Shown here: positions 36,001 through 47,900 of the stretch, one piece after another
Position numbering within the stretch: the stretch's first letter is position 1
Layout of the letters: every line of letters starts with the position of its first letter
Assembly (NCBI GenBank): GCA_021527695.1
Contig: JAKFAO010000003.1
Coordinates: forward strand, 62,001 to 126,000
DNA length: 64,000 nt
Source of the DNA: Naematelia aurantialba
Lineage: Eukaryota; Basidiomycota; Tremellomycetes; Tremellales; Naemateliaceae
Reading direction: 5' to 3'
Translations under genes and position numbers: made by a program
Notes under the pieces: generated by a model
Databases searched by the model: none
What the model was told of the DNA's origin: nothing
Seen by the model: only the letters and a program-made list of their open reading frames with translations

Positions 36001-36708
36001 CGATGCAAGAGGGTCAGTAGAGTAGGAGCCGCGAATGGAGAGGAAGAGTCGCGAGCGGAGAGGAAGAGCGGCGAGTGAACGGTGACGAATGATCGAAGCG
36101 CGTGCAAGTGAGGAGTGGCGAGCGGCAATAACGAGCGGCGAGTGGCAGGTGCACGCCAGGAAGAACTCCTGACGCGCACACATGCGTGTCCCGTCTCTTC
36201 GATTCTGACGGGCCAAGAATAGAAGGATCCAGTTCTAGCTTTCTACAACTATAGATGTGTACTTAGTCCTTTTGAATGGTCGGATCCTGACTTTAGTCGA
36301 ATACAGGTAGAATGCATCTCTGTTGTCAGTTGTCGTATTCACTCGAAAGCCAGGAAATGCACTATCCACTATCGATCCTCACTTACCTACCAGTCGGCCC
36401 TTAATGCTGACCGCCAACTGCCAACTGCCAACTGCCAACTGCCAACCGCTGGTTGTCGACCGTCAACAACGCCCGGGGCCTGCTACCCGCCTCGCAGGAC
36501 TGGCGTGATATGGATTTCAACCTCAACCAGCCTCACAACTGCTTCGCGTAACGCTGCGCTGCACATGGCACGCTGCACTCGGCTACAGGTTGCATTTACC
36601 AGACTCTAACTATCTAAAAGATCGGCTGCCCTTGCCGACTCGCCGACGTGTCGACTTGCCGCACTCGCTGCAGCCGCCGCACCGGCCATCCTCCCTTGCC
36701 CTCACTTA
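36001..36708. other. convergent intergenic region with short repeats
   Basis: Holds GCGAGTGGCGAG-type short repeats at about 36030-36145 and the CCAACTG heptamer repeat listed separately. No gene seen. Confidence 0.6.
36411..36446. repeat. 7-bp tandem repeat (CCAACTG)
   Basis: Five near-perfect head-to-tail copies of CCAACTG between the permease and OST-alpha-like genes. Confidence 0.85.
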
Positions 36709-39172
36709 TCAGATACGGTTACTTGACCACCCCTGTGCGGCGCCGCCTGCACCACTTGCCGCATACCGCCGCTCCTCGTCGTGCAGCGCACTCTGCCACT
36801 CGTTAGGCGTGATATACTGCGACTCGCCGGTCGATGGCGTGGTCTGCTGACCCTGCCACTGCCCCTGTCGGTCTCCCTGCCACCGTCCGCTGCCATAGCC
36901 ATTGCCATTGCCGGTGCCGTTGCCGAGCCCCGTCGGTCGAGGAGAGGGAAAGCGCTCAGACCCCCCGGGTCCGCCTGTATACAGCGTCGGGGCAGAACGA
37001 GGCTCGGAAAAGTCCACAGGCGTCGGCGGAGAGGGCCCGCCACGTCCGGTGGGCCGCGCCGATGGGAACGTAGACTGTGCGGGTGCTGAATTTGGTGCGG
37101 ACGGGGCATAAGGTGTACCGTACTGGCTCTCGCGCCATGCCTGGTCTCGATCTGGGCTGTTCCCACCAGCACCACCAAAAGTATTAAAGCTGGGCGGCTG
37201 CTCCTCGACGGAACGGCGGTCGTGTAGGCGCAAGTAGTCGGGCGAGGAGCCGAGAGACCCAAATCGAGCCGCACTGGGCCGCTTGGCATGCCCAGGCGAG
37301 AGAGCAGTCCCATCGTGGTTGAGCTGGTCCAGCTGCACCTTCTCGTCATTTGGTACGGAATCAGGCATGAATCTACACAGCGTCAAAAGGAGCACGAGCA
37401 GGCTGTCGTTAGGGCTAGTCGTCAAGACTGAAAGCTGAAAGCTGACAGGTGACAGCTGGATGGTGAAGAATGAGCTGCACGTACGTCTTTTGGAACTTGG
37501 TACTAGTAGCGCGAGTCCCGGGCCGGCCCCGCACAAAGTCGACGAAGAATTTGAGTGCAAACCACAGCTCGAGCGCAAAGTCACTCAGGTTGATCGTGTC
37601 CCAGATCGCCTGGAAATATGTCCTCCATCCAGTCTCGCGCTGGATCGGGTTGAGATGCCGATTCGTGCTACAAGAGTCAGTCCGCAGCTCTCATCTGTTG
37701 AAGAAGACACGGCCAAGCCGCCTCACTAGTCTGTCCACGAGTAGGCCCAGCCCATGTAGACACTAAAGAAAACCATCTCGATGGTCGTGCACAGCGCTGA
37801 CAGCCCATCGGCGACGTTTGCAGATGTCCAGTATTCAGTCGCTTTGATGACATTGTGGTCCTGGAGGATGGAGAACAGGAAGCCTAGATGGGTTAGGACG
37901 CGTTGCGATCACTCGAGACGGCGTACCTTGATAGAAGGTGAAGAAGACGATCAACTTGATGGCGAGGAACTGGTTTGGCATCAGTGCTGTCCGAAGTAAG
38001 AGGAATAGGTTGAGCGTACCTTGTTCAACGGCCGTCGACCCTTGAGCTCGTCCCTGCACAAGACGTAGAAGACAATCAGGCCATAGAGGGCTACCGAGAT
38101 GGACACAAAATCGACGGCATCCAGGTACACCTCGGCGTAGTGGATAGAGTATGTCTGCGGGCAAAGCTGAAGTCGCGTCAGCAAGGACCACCGGCCCGTA
38201 CAGAACAGCGGCGAAGCGGGCTTACCACATCATAGTACTCGCAGATGATGCCAATGATGGAAATCGTCGGACGGATGACGACGTACTGCATCACGCTGAA
38301 GGAGAGCGCGTGCATGAAATAGGGCTTGGAGGCGCGGAACCGCCAGCAATTGAACTGGTCTGGTCAGCTCTCTGCTGCCGCAGACAGATCTGAAGTAATG
38401 TTCATGCGCCGGTGAGACACTTACGGGAAAGCTGCGCGGCGTCAGTGTGGTTCTCGGGGGAACAACAGTCAACACGGCTACTTACGGCAGCTTGCGCTTG
38501 TCCTTCTCCTTGAGCGCGGTGGAGATATCGTGGTCATTGGTCGAAAGCGAGACGAGGTCCATGAGGAGCATGAGGAATGCGGAGAGAGTGATCGACTCAT
38601 AGGCCGTCTGTGTGGGCTCAGCCGTGGCCCCGTATGATCCCGTCTCGTCATGAGAGGGAGGACGCACCTCTGCAAGGATGTAGTATTCGTACTCGCGGTA
38701 GTATCGATATGAGAAGAAAGACACGACCGAGTACCTGGCGAAACATCAATACCAGCTCCGCCGTCATCGTCGTCGTGCCAACCGGGTCGCTGGGCCGGCG
38801 GTGTGGCAAGCACACTCACACACATGGCATCATGAGCACACGCATGACCTGGCGCTGGGCGGAGGGTTGCTGGTAGTGCGTAGCGTGCATGGTAAGGGTG
38901 AAGAGGGTGACGAGGGTGGTCTGCGCAAGTGAATCGGATCAGCATGGCTCTGTCCGGGCGAATCAAGCCTGAGCGGGGACGCACGACAGCTGCACAGGAG
39001 CCAGATACGGCCCAGCCGATACGGTGGGCATCCCAGTGGATCCCATCGGCACAGAAGAAACAGTCGTCGCTCTGGTGGTTTGGATGGCCGCCATTAGGAT
39101 CGATAGCCGGTGTAGAGAGTGATACCGACGCACAGCGTCAATCGAGGGGATCGAGGGATAGCAGGCGTGCAT
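36709..39172 (-). CDS. OST-alpha/DUF300 (TMEM184-like) membrane protein
   Basis: Seven-TM protein of the Solute_trans_a (organic solute transporter alpha, TMEM184, LAZ1) family; fungal members are uncharacterised and probably sit in vacuolar or endomembranes. Twelve exons: 39172-39134, 39071-38985, 38920-38820, 38734-38668, 38607-38486, 38431-38425 (7 nt), 38354-38226, 38166-38020, 37969-37927, 37883-37727, 37667-37485, 37372-36709; 581 residues. Seen: GIHWDAHRIGWAVSG, QRQVMRVLMMP, YSVVSFFSYRYY, KLPFPFNCWRFRASKPYFM, VVIRPTISIIGIICEYY, DFVSISVALYGLIVFY, FLAIKLIVFFTFYQG, NVADGLSALCTTIEMVFF. The last 220 residues are a Pro/Gly/Ser-rich cytosolic tail. The 7-nt exon is required to complete the invariant LPFPF segment. 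Confidence 0.9.
38425..38431 (-). other. 7-nt internal micro-exon
   Basis: CTTTCCC between a CGCAG acceptor and a GTAAGT donor supplies the second and third residues of the conserved P-F-P-F segment of the DUF300 protein and keeps phase with both neighbours. Confidence 0.8.
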
Positions 39173-39859
39173 GCAATACAGGTGGATCCCGTATGTCAGG
39201 ATGGAGAGGAAAGCGACAAGGCAAGATTAGCACAGCCAGCTCGCGGGCCAGGAGAACGCACCTCGGCAACGTCATTGACGCTCGGGCAACTCATAATCCA
39301 CGCCTATTCGCCGGTGGACGCTCTCCCTTGCACTGATATCGGAAGGCTGGATGTCTCGGGTGTTGTCGTAGGGTGCCAGGTAGTGGCTGCTAGATCACGA
39401 AGAGACAAGTAATCGATGTAGAGAGCGGCGAGAGCAATAGAGCAACAAATAGCAGTGTAGCTGGGAATCCGATGGCTTCGGCTGTGAGAGGCTCCCGGAC
39501 AAAGGACGAGGATTTGAAACACACAGTTGCGTTGGCGGGTCTTGTTCAGCGTTGAGCTTTGGATGCTGCTTTCCTCAGTAGAGAGGATGCTGTGGCCGTA
39601 TATGCTGTCGAGTACAAGTAGTCGAGGTACAGCAACAACATACAATGGCTTCAAGCCGTCGTAGGCCTGAACCTTAGAGCGCAGCTTTTTTTGAATTTAT
39701 TGCACAGTTCTACGTTCCTTGGCGCTCCCCCTCACAGCCATCGGCATCCTCTGGGACATTCTTCTGTCACTTTGCATAGCAATCCAACCACCCCACGTAG
39801 CTCACTCTCCTCGCACTGCATGCGTCCCGATGACGTGCTAATACGGATGATATTTTGGA
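39173..39859. other. intergenic region
   Basis: Upstream of the OST-alpha-like gene and downstream of gluconokinase; nothing recognisable. Confidence 0.55.
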
Positions 39860-41744
39860 CTATGGATCTCTCTGGCGGATCTGCTGATCTACCAACGCGC
39901 GCACTCGGTCCGCAGCATCCGCAGCGACTTTTTCGGGCGCCTGGTCAATGTCTACCCACGTCACGCCACCCTCATCGCGGGGATCCTCGAGCGCCGCTAG
40001 TTGAGACACGAGCATCTGTGCACCCATAAAGTGGCCTTTGCGATTGGCGATGCGCTGCCGGAGCACCTCGGGCGTGCCGTAGCAGTACAAGAAGAGCGTC
40101 TGGAGGTTGGACGTGGCTGGAACGTCCGGGTGGTTGGGAGGGTAGAACGGGTGATGGGGCGACTGGGTCTTGTCTTGTGGCTGCGGGGACAAAGGCACGC
40201 CGAGTTACCAGGTCACCATTCACAAGGAAACCAATGCAAGCATCACAGATCGCGTGACGCGTTCCATAAAGTAGCAAGCAGGAGAGGCAACCGATAAAAG
40301 AGACAAGGCAGAGAGGACAGACGGTCAGCTCTCATATCCCGAGTACAGGGTGGCGTGCATACCAGGTCTTCGAGGCCGGGAGGCGACGCGTCGATCTCGC
40401 CCCGCAAGATATCTCGATACCATTTTTTCAGTGCCGAACATGCAATGATGACGCCTGCGCGCCCTACGCCGCCGTCTGTCCGGGCGCGAATGTTGCCCTT
40501 GTCGAATTGCGACTTGCACTCTCGTTCGGCTGCAGTGATACACCGGTGTTGTCGCACATCAGGGGGGCGGGAGGTGGGGATTCGCGGAGACAACACAAAT
40601 GTGTTGAGCGGGAGAGGATGTTGCGCGCACAGTGTGAAGGTCGAGCCGATAACAACATGGCGAGGGATTCGGTGGATGAAGAGATGGGGATCAGAGCAGC
40701 AGGCAAGTGGCAGGTTATAGTCAGTAATCGTCGGAAGACGGACCTGTGGGAGTAAAGAGGGGTGAAACGTATGAGAAGACGTAACAAGTGAGAGGAAAAC
40801 GGTGAGAGGCCAAGAGTGAGAGGTAAGAGGTAAGAGGTAAGAAAGAGAGGTAAGAGAAAGAGAAAGAGCTAAGAGGTAGAGAGGTAAGAGTACTCCAAAC
40901 CCACCTGTGGAACGAATCAACGCCAACCAAGGCAAACGATCATCATCCGTCAACGGTTGGCCGTGCGACATCTTGTCGATGTTGGACTGGGGATGCAGCG
41001 AGTCGCCATCTATGAAAGGGAGGGAGAGGGATTTGGCCAAGTCGCTGCCTATAGTTGATTTTCCACTGGGTATATCAGCGCTGCACAATGTTGACGCGAT
41101 GGCCCAAGAGAAGAGAAGAGAAGAGCTCCAGCTGGTCCAGAGCAGGGGTGCATCGGTAAAGGCGATAAGTGGCAGGTGAGGGACGAGGAGTAGAGAAGAA
41201 CAAGGAGACGGAGCGCCAGAGACAGCCAGCCGGCGAGACGGCGACAAGGAAGTGCTGAACGCGGGGGCTCAGACTGCATGCTGCATGTGGGCGTAGACCT
41301 CGGGCGAGCAGTAGGCATGTAAAGTCATCGAAGATGAGCGATGCGCCACCGGTCCGCTGGTTTGAGCGAGCTATGCGAGCCGAACAGGACGATGATAATG
41401 ATGCTCTGCTCCTTGGACGCTTGGTCTTACCACGCTCGCATCGCAAACAGCGCACATCACACCAGCTCCACGAGACAAGGACTCCTCACGCAGTCGCAGT
41501 GATAAAGGCGCCAAAGTAGCCGTAACAGGCCTCGGCACAGACGCAGACGCAACACAGATTCAGCTCACCAAGAAGCAGGACCCTGCGCCCGTCAGCGCCT
41601 TGGACCAGCGAGCACTGGGTTTCGGACTGCTTTCTACGCCAAGCTCACCATGACGACGATAAGGATCGGCCGCGGCTGGCCAGCCGGGACGGTGAGCTCC
41701 TCGTCGAGGAGCTCAAATTTCTCCACGGCGGCTTGCGACACCAT
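39860..41744 (-). CDS. gluconokinase (GntK type)
   Basis: Soluble P-loop kinase phosphorylating D-gluconate to 6-phosphogluconate, feeding the pentose phosphate pathway. Exons 41744-41649, 41582-41569 (14 nt), 41065-40905, 40529-40363 and 40180-39860 give 252 residues. The P-loop GPASCGKST (33-41) is assembled from three exons, with the Cys codon split across a 503-bp intron. Then come the GntK signatures FIDGDSLHPQSNIDKMSHG, PLTDDDRLPWL, ACSALKKWYRD, and RKGHFMGAQMLVSQLAALE. The C-terminal part VTWVDIDQAPEKVA is also typical. Introns of 503, 375 and 182 bp are long for this window. The 14-nt exon and first exon rest on phase and the P-loop consensus; the remainder is certain. Confidence 0.88.
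40791..40890. repeat. AGAGGTA-type purine-rich repeat inside a gluconokinase intron
   Basis: About ten imperfect copies of a (A)GAGGTA(AG) unit on the plus strand, hence a C/T-rich repeat in the transcript, filling the 5' part of the 375-bp intron 40530-40904. Confidence 0.8.
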
Positions 41745-44132
41745 TCCACAGTTACGACCAGGGGGTAATTCTACGTCACACGACACCACGGCGGGAGCGA
41801 ACAGGAGGCCGAGGGAGCGGGGCCGTCGTCGAACAGTCGCTGATTAGAAGACCCGGTGTCGTAAGAGGGCGATGCGAGTGTACAACAGATGCTGCTGTGC
41901 TGCGCCAGAAACAGGCAGTTAGTATAGGTCAGGATGCAAGAATGAGCACTTGGTCGGATGCAGACAACAGAGTTGCGGCGGAAGAGGCGGTTGCCGGTCC
42001 GATGCGCCGATCGGGGGACAAAGCAAGATTCGCCGAAAGTCAGAGAGGTCTTCAGTCTTGGGATTTCTATTGGCTGTAGACGTTGTGCAATGCGTCAGGC
42101 TGCATGCTTGCGCGCGGTCTTTCTGATTACAACAGCGGTTCTGGTCACTCCCAGCACCTAGGATGACTGTACATGTGGAGATTTCACTCGGTTGACCGAG
42201 AATCGAGGCAAGACGCTGAATCTGCTGACCTCTGACCTCGCTCTTCTCGCACCTGCTCATATCGACTCTCCTCGACTCGCATCGACTCGCTCCGACTTGC
42301 CTCAACTCCCATGAACTCGCATCGATCGCTCCGACTCACCTCGACCGCACCGACTTGCACCGACTCGCTCCGACCCGCATCGCTTCTGGGGGTGCCGCCG
42401 GGACACACCTTCAGCGCCAAGGCGATGACAGTAAACCAAAGCCTGTGGACAAGGCGTCTGAGAAGTGAAGCCAAAGCCAAAAGTCGCCGGGTAGGTGCGG
42501 CTGCGGTGTGTGACGTAGAAGACAGCTCCGATTGCCTCGACAAGTCACAATCAAGGCACTGTCACCTGTAGCGCGTCAGTCCAGCCCTCATGCATCAAGG
42601 CATGGTCTGCGGCTGCGGAGCTAGAGACTGCTTCCACTGACAACCATCAGCATGAGCACCGGTACATGGCCAACGCCCGGAGTGCACGCCGGCGCCCGTC
42701 TGTGCTCGACTCGCTCCGCTGAGAAGTGAGGTCGTGTCGCGCCTCGACTTGAAGGAGGTCAGGAGACGGCCCCTTGGACCCCATCAAGCTTTCGCGATCA
42801 GTACACCTTACGCAATCAGTACACGCCATACACACCAACACTTCCCTTCGCCATCGGCACCACCCCTTCCCCGCCAGCTTTCATTCGCCGGGACCCTTTC
42901 GCCACCAGCACCACCCGCCTACCATACGCCATCCCAGTCACCAGCGTGATCGGAATTGACGGCCACAATCGGCGAACTCCCCACAGTCATCGACAGCGGC
43001 CCAAAGGACAAACACAAAAGACAAGATACGTGCATCACTGATCGGAAGCTACGCGCAGTGTCGTTCTTGCCTCCTTTGCGGTAATCGGCTTCCTGCTTCT
43101 CTGTGTCTACATGCACCTGATACATCCGATACGTGCGCCATGGCTTCCGAGCGGCCCCCAATACCGAATGGGAAGCACGCCATGCCCTTCTCCACCTTTG
43201 CTCGACGTCACGACGTACAACCACCATCCCTTGCCCCCGACGGCGCCGCGCCGTGTCCCCTTGTCTTGCCATGCACGCCATTCCCACCTCCACAGTCGCG
43301 ATCGCCCACAGCTCTGCACTCACTCCTCCCACCTCGGTACGCGCTCGACGCCCCTTCCCCCACTCCTCCCTCTTTGCGCCGTGACCGCCGTTACCGCCAG
43401 CTCGGATTCCGGACCGAGGAGTGTCTGAAAGGATCTCAAAGGCCCAGCCCTAAAACCAAACAAAAGGGCCAGCATCGGGAAAAGGGAAGCATCCATTGGA
43501 CCACGACCCACTGCATGCTTCCACTGCACTCCTCGTCGGCCAGCGTCGTGACGAGCACGGCGCTGGAGTCGTGTTTACATGTGTAATGTCCCTCGTGTCG
43601 GTCGACTATTGTGTCTTTGGGGTGCGCGGCGTCGCCCAAGGCGTCCTGTCGGCACATTCTCTCCACATCGTCCCACCGCTACTTCAGCGATTGTCGTTGT
43701 CGCGATCGATGCGCAACTGGGTGAAGTGGGGGTGTGCGACTTTGGAATGATATATAACCAGCTCCGGGTCGGCCTTTTCCCACTCAATCTGCAACAGTGA
43801 ATTCCTTCCATCCACCCACCCATAAGTCATAACGCGCACTCTCTAGCCCGCGATCTATCGTGCTCTGTTCGTCAACAGTCTCTCGAGTCTTACCTCGTTG
43901 CCGCTTGCCGCCCGGGGTACCACCCGCCGATCGCTGCTTGTCGCTCGTCGATCGCTGCTTGTCTCTTGCCGCTAGGTCAAACATCGCCCGTGCACGTACT
44001 CGTACTTGACGGGACTCGAGCACAGGCGGCCAACACAGCCAGCGCCGACGAAGTCGTCCCAGCATACGCCTCGTCCTCCAGCCCGCAGCCCATTAGCGTA
44101 AACCGGTCGAGTCACTCGCTGATCCTGGCGAC
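41745..44132. other. 2.4-kb divergent intergenic region
   Basis: No supported gene. Two opposed open frames (43140-43586 plus, 42919-43332 minus) are low-complexity and overlap each other. The stretch carries the CGACTCGC repeat and a TATA-like TATATAA at 43751-43757, 376 bp before the small Cys-peptide gene. Confidence 0.5.
42262..42390. repeat. degenerate 10-bp repeat (CGACTCGCAT-like)
   Basis: A run of about twelve variants of CGACTCGCAT/CGACTTGCAC/CGACTCGCTC in tandem, intergenic. Confidence 0.8.
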
Positions 44133-44562
44133 ATGTCTCCCACACGCACATACGGCCAAGCCATCATCTTCTTCCTCGTGGTGCTATGCCTCGCCCACGC
44201 GGCAGGCATCGGCGTCCTCCCCGCTGTGCACGCATTCAACCGCCGCAACGCCTGTCGCGCGCAGTGCCACCTCGCGTACTTGAGCTGCATGAACGTGTAT
44301 GGTGAGTTTGTCGAGTTCCAATCCCAGCTCCGGTCCGAGTCGTCCCCGCGTGAGCTCGCTCGCGATCATGAGGCGTGGTGGCAATGTCGAACGCGTACGC
44401 GCAGCATCCTGATGATGGAGTCGAGCTTGACGATGCTTCACCAAGCTTCCAGTTCCACGAGGCTTTATGCCGCTCCACGAGCCGGCCGCAGTTGCTGACA
44501 GCACAGGCCGCATGGCGATCTGCGACATCATGACTCAAAGCTGTTTCCGGGCCTGCCCGTGA
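44133..44562 (+). CDS. small secreted Cys-rich protein A (mirror C-x3-C-x6-C motif)
   Basis: Exons 44133-44301 and 44507-44562 give 74 residues. A hydrophobic signal segment (about residues 8-24) is followed by a mature part of about 40-50 residues with exactly six Cys at 41, 45, 52, 62, 69 and 73: C-x3-C-x6-C, a 9-residue linker, C-x6-C-x3-C, so the spacing is mirror-symmetric, and the protein ends one residue after the last Cys. This is the layout I know from short fungal secreted proteins annotated as similar to algal zygote-specific protein, where the linker is usually longer and Ala/Gly-rich. The helical-hairpin-like spacing suggests three disulfides. The intron is phase 1, four codons plus one base after the third Cys. 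Function unknown. A related gene lies at 56.4-57.3 kb. Confidence 0.72.
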
Positions 44563-45624
44563 GGTCGACTTTGGTTGACCTGGATCGCTCGGCCGATCCA
44601 ACGGGGCTGCAGCCTAAGGGAGTAGGCGAGTGAACGTTCGTCTCGAGTACATTGTGTGTGGAGTGTGGATTGTGGAGTGTGGAATGTGGAGTGTTGGGCT
44701 CGAATATTGAGTGTTGAGGGGAGTGTCGCGTATCAGGGAAGCGTCGTGTCCAGGTTTTGCGACTGTCACTTGACTTTGCTAGTTGCTATCATTGCTTGGA
44801 GTTGGCCGTTGCCGTACCATCCGTATCGTCTTCCATTCCAGATCGCTGTGGATAATAGTCAATCTCGCCCTGACATCTTGATCACGACAAGTCCTTGGAA
44901 CGCCTGTAGTGACGCATGTATGAGTATACTATCCCTGCACATGATGGTGACTTGTTGCATGCTCCCGCGTCTGAAGCAGCCCCGAACATCCAGTGTCCCA
45001 CACCATAACCCAAACGTCAGATAGACAGACCCCACATCATGGCTGATGTCAAACGCCAATATGGCTGATGTCAAAAGCCAAACGTGCCAGCCAGACAGAC
45101 CAGTCCCGTCACTGATGCCACACGCCAAAGAAACACCAGGCGCCATCGACTCGCTGCTGTGCCGACATCTAATTACGCCCGGCCCACGAAAGAGCAAGGC
45201 GTACTCAAGAGCCGGTGTATCACTCGTGATGCACCGTTACCCGCACGACTCGACATCACTGTGGTACTCGAGGTACCGCAGTGCAGTAGAACCGCACGGG
45301 GAGAGACTGCGAACCTATAGAGAAGAAAGAGCGCGTCGTCGTCGGGTGATACATACAAAACTCATAATCATCTACGAGGAAGATGTGCTTGCTACAGATC
45401 TGAAGTAATGCCGAGAAACACCGAGTGTGGCAGCGGCTGAGCGGGCGGTTGGGGGCGAGGTGGAGGTGGGACAGTGCACAAAAAGTAGTCCAACAGTCAT
45501 CCAACGCACACACACACACGTTGGCGTTGTCTCTTCAGCTCGTCGCCTTTCAACAGCTACGACAGGGTGGTGTCTCAAGAGCACTCGCATAGCTATCAGT
45601 GCTGGCTGCACCAGAACAGACGCC
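44563..45624. other. intergenic region
   Basis: A GTGTGGA-type microrepeat occurs near 44655-44700, and a near-duplicated 24-bp phrase around GGCTGATGTCAAA occurs at about 45032-45075. No gene seen. Confidence 0.5.
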
Positions 45625-47900
45625 ATGCGGCTCACCGTCATCACCCCCGACAGCCTGTTTGAGCAGGAAGTCGACCCCTCCATGGAGGTGCAGGACGTGC
45701 ACGCGCTCATCGAGGCCGAGGTGAGCGTTGTCTCTTGTTCACTTTCGTCCTTCATTCTGTCTCCCTGGTTACATCCTACGACACTACCAGCGCCACAGTC
45801 TGCCCGGCGCATTCACGCTGCATCCCATGCGGCTTGCCGCTGATGCTGAGTTCTTGGGTCGGTGCTGCTGTGCAGGTGCCGCTGAGTGACGGTGCTGGTG
45901 CCGGGGCTGTGGGGCACTGACGCCGTGGATGGGCAACGAGAGCACGGATCTGACGCGCACAGACTGGACTGCCTGCTATCGCGCAGCAGCTGTCCAACGA
46001 CTCCGGCGTGGTCATGGCCGACCTGCAGCGATCGCTTGAATCGTACGGCCTCACCGGACAGTCCGGTATCGTGTTCCTCACTCTGGCGTAAGTGTCCTTT
46101 CTGTATATCCCTCTCTTCCTCGTTCGCCCTCCCTCCCCTTCTCAACACTGATTCTACCAATGCTACGAGTCGCCCTCCCCCCGCCACCGCGCCATTTGTG
46201 TTTGTGAAAGTGAGGACGAGCGATCATGATGAATGAGGATGATGCCTGCCCCAGCAAGCAACGCTGACTGCTACAGAAACGACCACATCCCCCCAGTCCC
46301 ATCCTCATCCTCTGCACCGCCGCAAGCTGGTTTCCCAAGCACGGACGCAGACCTCGAAAGGATGCGTTTGCAAGCTCTCGGAGACCCGAGGTTGATGTCC
46401 GATCTGCGCAATGTGCGTATTTCTCGCTGTAGTGCCCCTCAATGAGCCCTTGCTAAACTTGCCCTCTTATGTCCTCCATCAATCTCTTCTCCAATCTACT
46501 CGTTCTGGATGCCGCCTTCATCGTTTACCATCCAAACCGCCATCCCCATAACCCGGCATTGGCTTGAACCGCCATCCCACACATGGCATCCTCCCACTTC
46601 TTCCTTTCCCCTCTGCCAACTCAAACTTGCAGAACGACCCCGAGATGGCAACCGCCATACAAGCTGGTACACAGCAGTTCAAGGACGCGTTCATGCGGCA
46701 ACAACTCAGGATGCGGCAGGCGGCGTTGGAGAAGGACAGGCAAATCGAGGTGCGTAACACTGCCAGTAAGCCGTTCCTCGACGTCCAGCTGACCTCGATC
46801 ACAGGCACTTAACGCCGATCCGTATGATATCGAGGTCCGCCTGGCCATTCAGCACCTGAGCCTTACTGAAGCCCTGTAGGCTCAGAAGAAGATCGAAGAG
46901 GCGATTCGAATGGAAGCCGTGATCGAAAACATGCAGCACGCCATGGAGTACTCGGTGAGTCGTCCGAATGCAGTCAGTAGACAGCTCTCATCCCCACCAG
47001 CCAGAAGCGTTTGGCAATGTTACAATGCTCTACATCGATGTCGAAGTCAATGGTCATCCGGTCAAAGCATTCGTCGACTCGGGTGCACAGTCCACTATCA
47101 GTGAGTGGAGCCCAAGCTAAAATGGCACCACCTCATGTTGGTTCAGTCTCACCTGAATGCGCCGAAACCTGCGGGTAAAGTCTTTGGAATGTCCGGCCCT
47201 TGTGCCATCTGACAGGAACAGGATCATGCGTCTATTGGATAAGCGTTTTGCCGGCGTTGCCCTTGGAGTCGGGACGGCCAAAATTCTCGGCAAGATCCAC
47301 TCGGCGCAAATCAAGCTAGGTAATCTCCACCTTCCCTGCTCCTTTTCCGTGCTAGAGGGTCGGGAGGTGGATCTACTCTTCGGTCTGGATATGTTGGTGA
47401 GTGATTCATTCCTGAGGATGATTGTGTTTTTCCGCTCAACCGCGTCCAGAAACGCCACCAATGCTGCATTGATCTCTCCACCAATACTCTCCGAATCAAC
47501 AACACTGAAGTCCCCTTCCTGGCGGAGCACGAGCTCCCTGACAAGGCACGGCGCCGTGAAGTGGAAGCAGTTGGGAGCGAGATGGGCGATGCCGCCACCC
47601 GCGGGCTGCCTGCCGGAATTGCCAGTCCCGCCCAACCGGCGCAGCAATTTCCGGGAAGCGGTCACACGTTGGGAGCTGCGCCAACCAGTGGTCCGAGTGG
47701 AACTGGTACACCCAGTGCAACGAATCAATTCGCCGAGGCAGCCATCGAGACGGTCAGTGTATATCTCTCATCTATGGAGATTTGGGCTCGCTGATCTCGC
47801 ACAGCTTATCGGTCTGGGCGCACCACGTGATCAAGCGATCCAATTGTTGGAAGCGAGTGGAGGCAATGTGGACATTGCTGCATCGATGATGTTTGGTTGA
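45625..47900 (+). CDS. DDI1: DDI1-like ubiquitin receptor and aspartic protease
   Basis: Proteasome shuttle with a retroviral-type aspartic protease that cleaves ubiquitylated clients. Eleven exons: 45625-45720, 45963-46087, 46277-46412, 46633-46749, 46805-46834, 46880-46954, 47001-47100, 47147-47174, 47222-47396, 47450-47752, 47805-47900; 426 residues. An N-terminal ubiquitin-like domain (1-75, [16 protein letters not shown]) is followed by the helical HDD region with [21 protein letters not shown], the protease with catalytic D219 in [13 protein letters not shown]-type flap [14 protein letters not shown] and [16 protein letters not shown], a Gly/Pro/Ser linker, and a C-terminal UBA (about 388-426) with [27 protein letters not shown]. 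All domains of a full-length yeast-type Ddi1 are present and intact. Confidence 0.95.

Noticed and set aside
36411..36446. CRISPR-like short repeat array
   Set aside because: Units are 7 bp without spacers; simple tandem repeat in a eukaryotic genome. The same holds for the other repeats.
41075..41455. Possible extra gluconokinase exons or a separate minus-strand gene inside the 503-bp intron
   Set aside because: None of the frames carries P-loop or kinase features, and joining 41569 to 41065 gives a perfect P-loop in phase.
43140..43586. 148-codon plus-strand open frame starting with ATG
   Set aside because: Pro/Ser-rich translation without domains, overlapped by another open frame on the minus strand, in a repeat-containing intergenic region; no splice or promoter support.
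45625..47900. Retroviral protease signature as evidence of a retroelement
   Set aside because: The DSGAQ protease is embedded between ubiquitin-like and UBA domains, the normal cellular Ddi1 architecture; no reverse transcriptase or LTRs are present.
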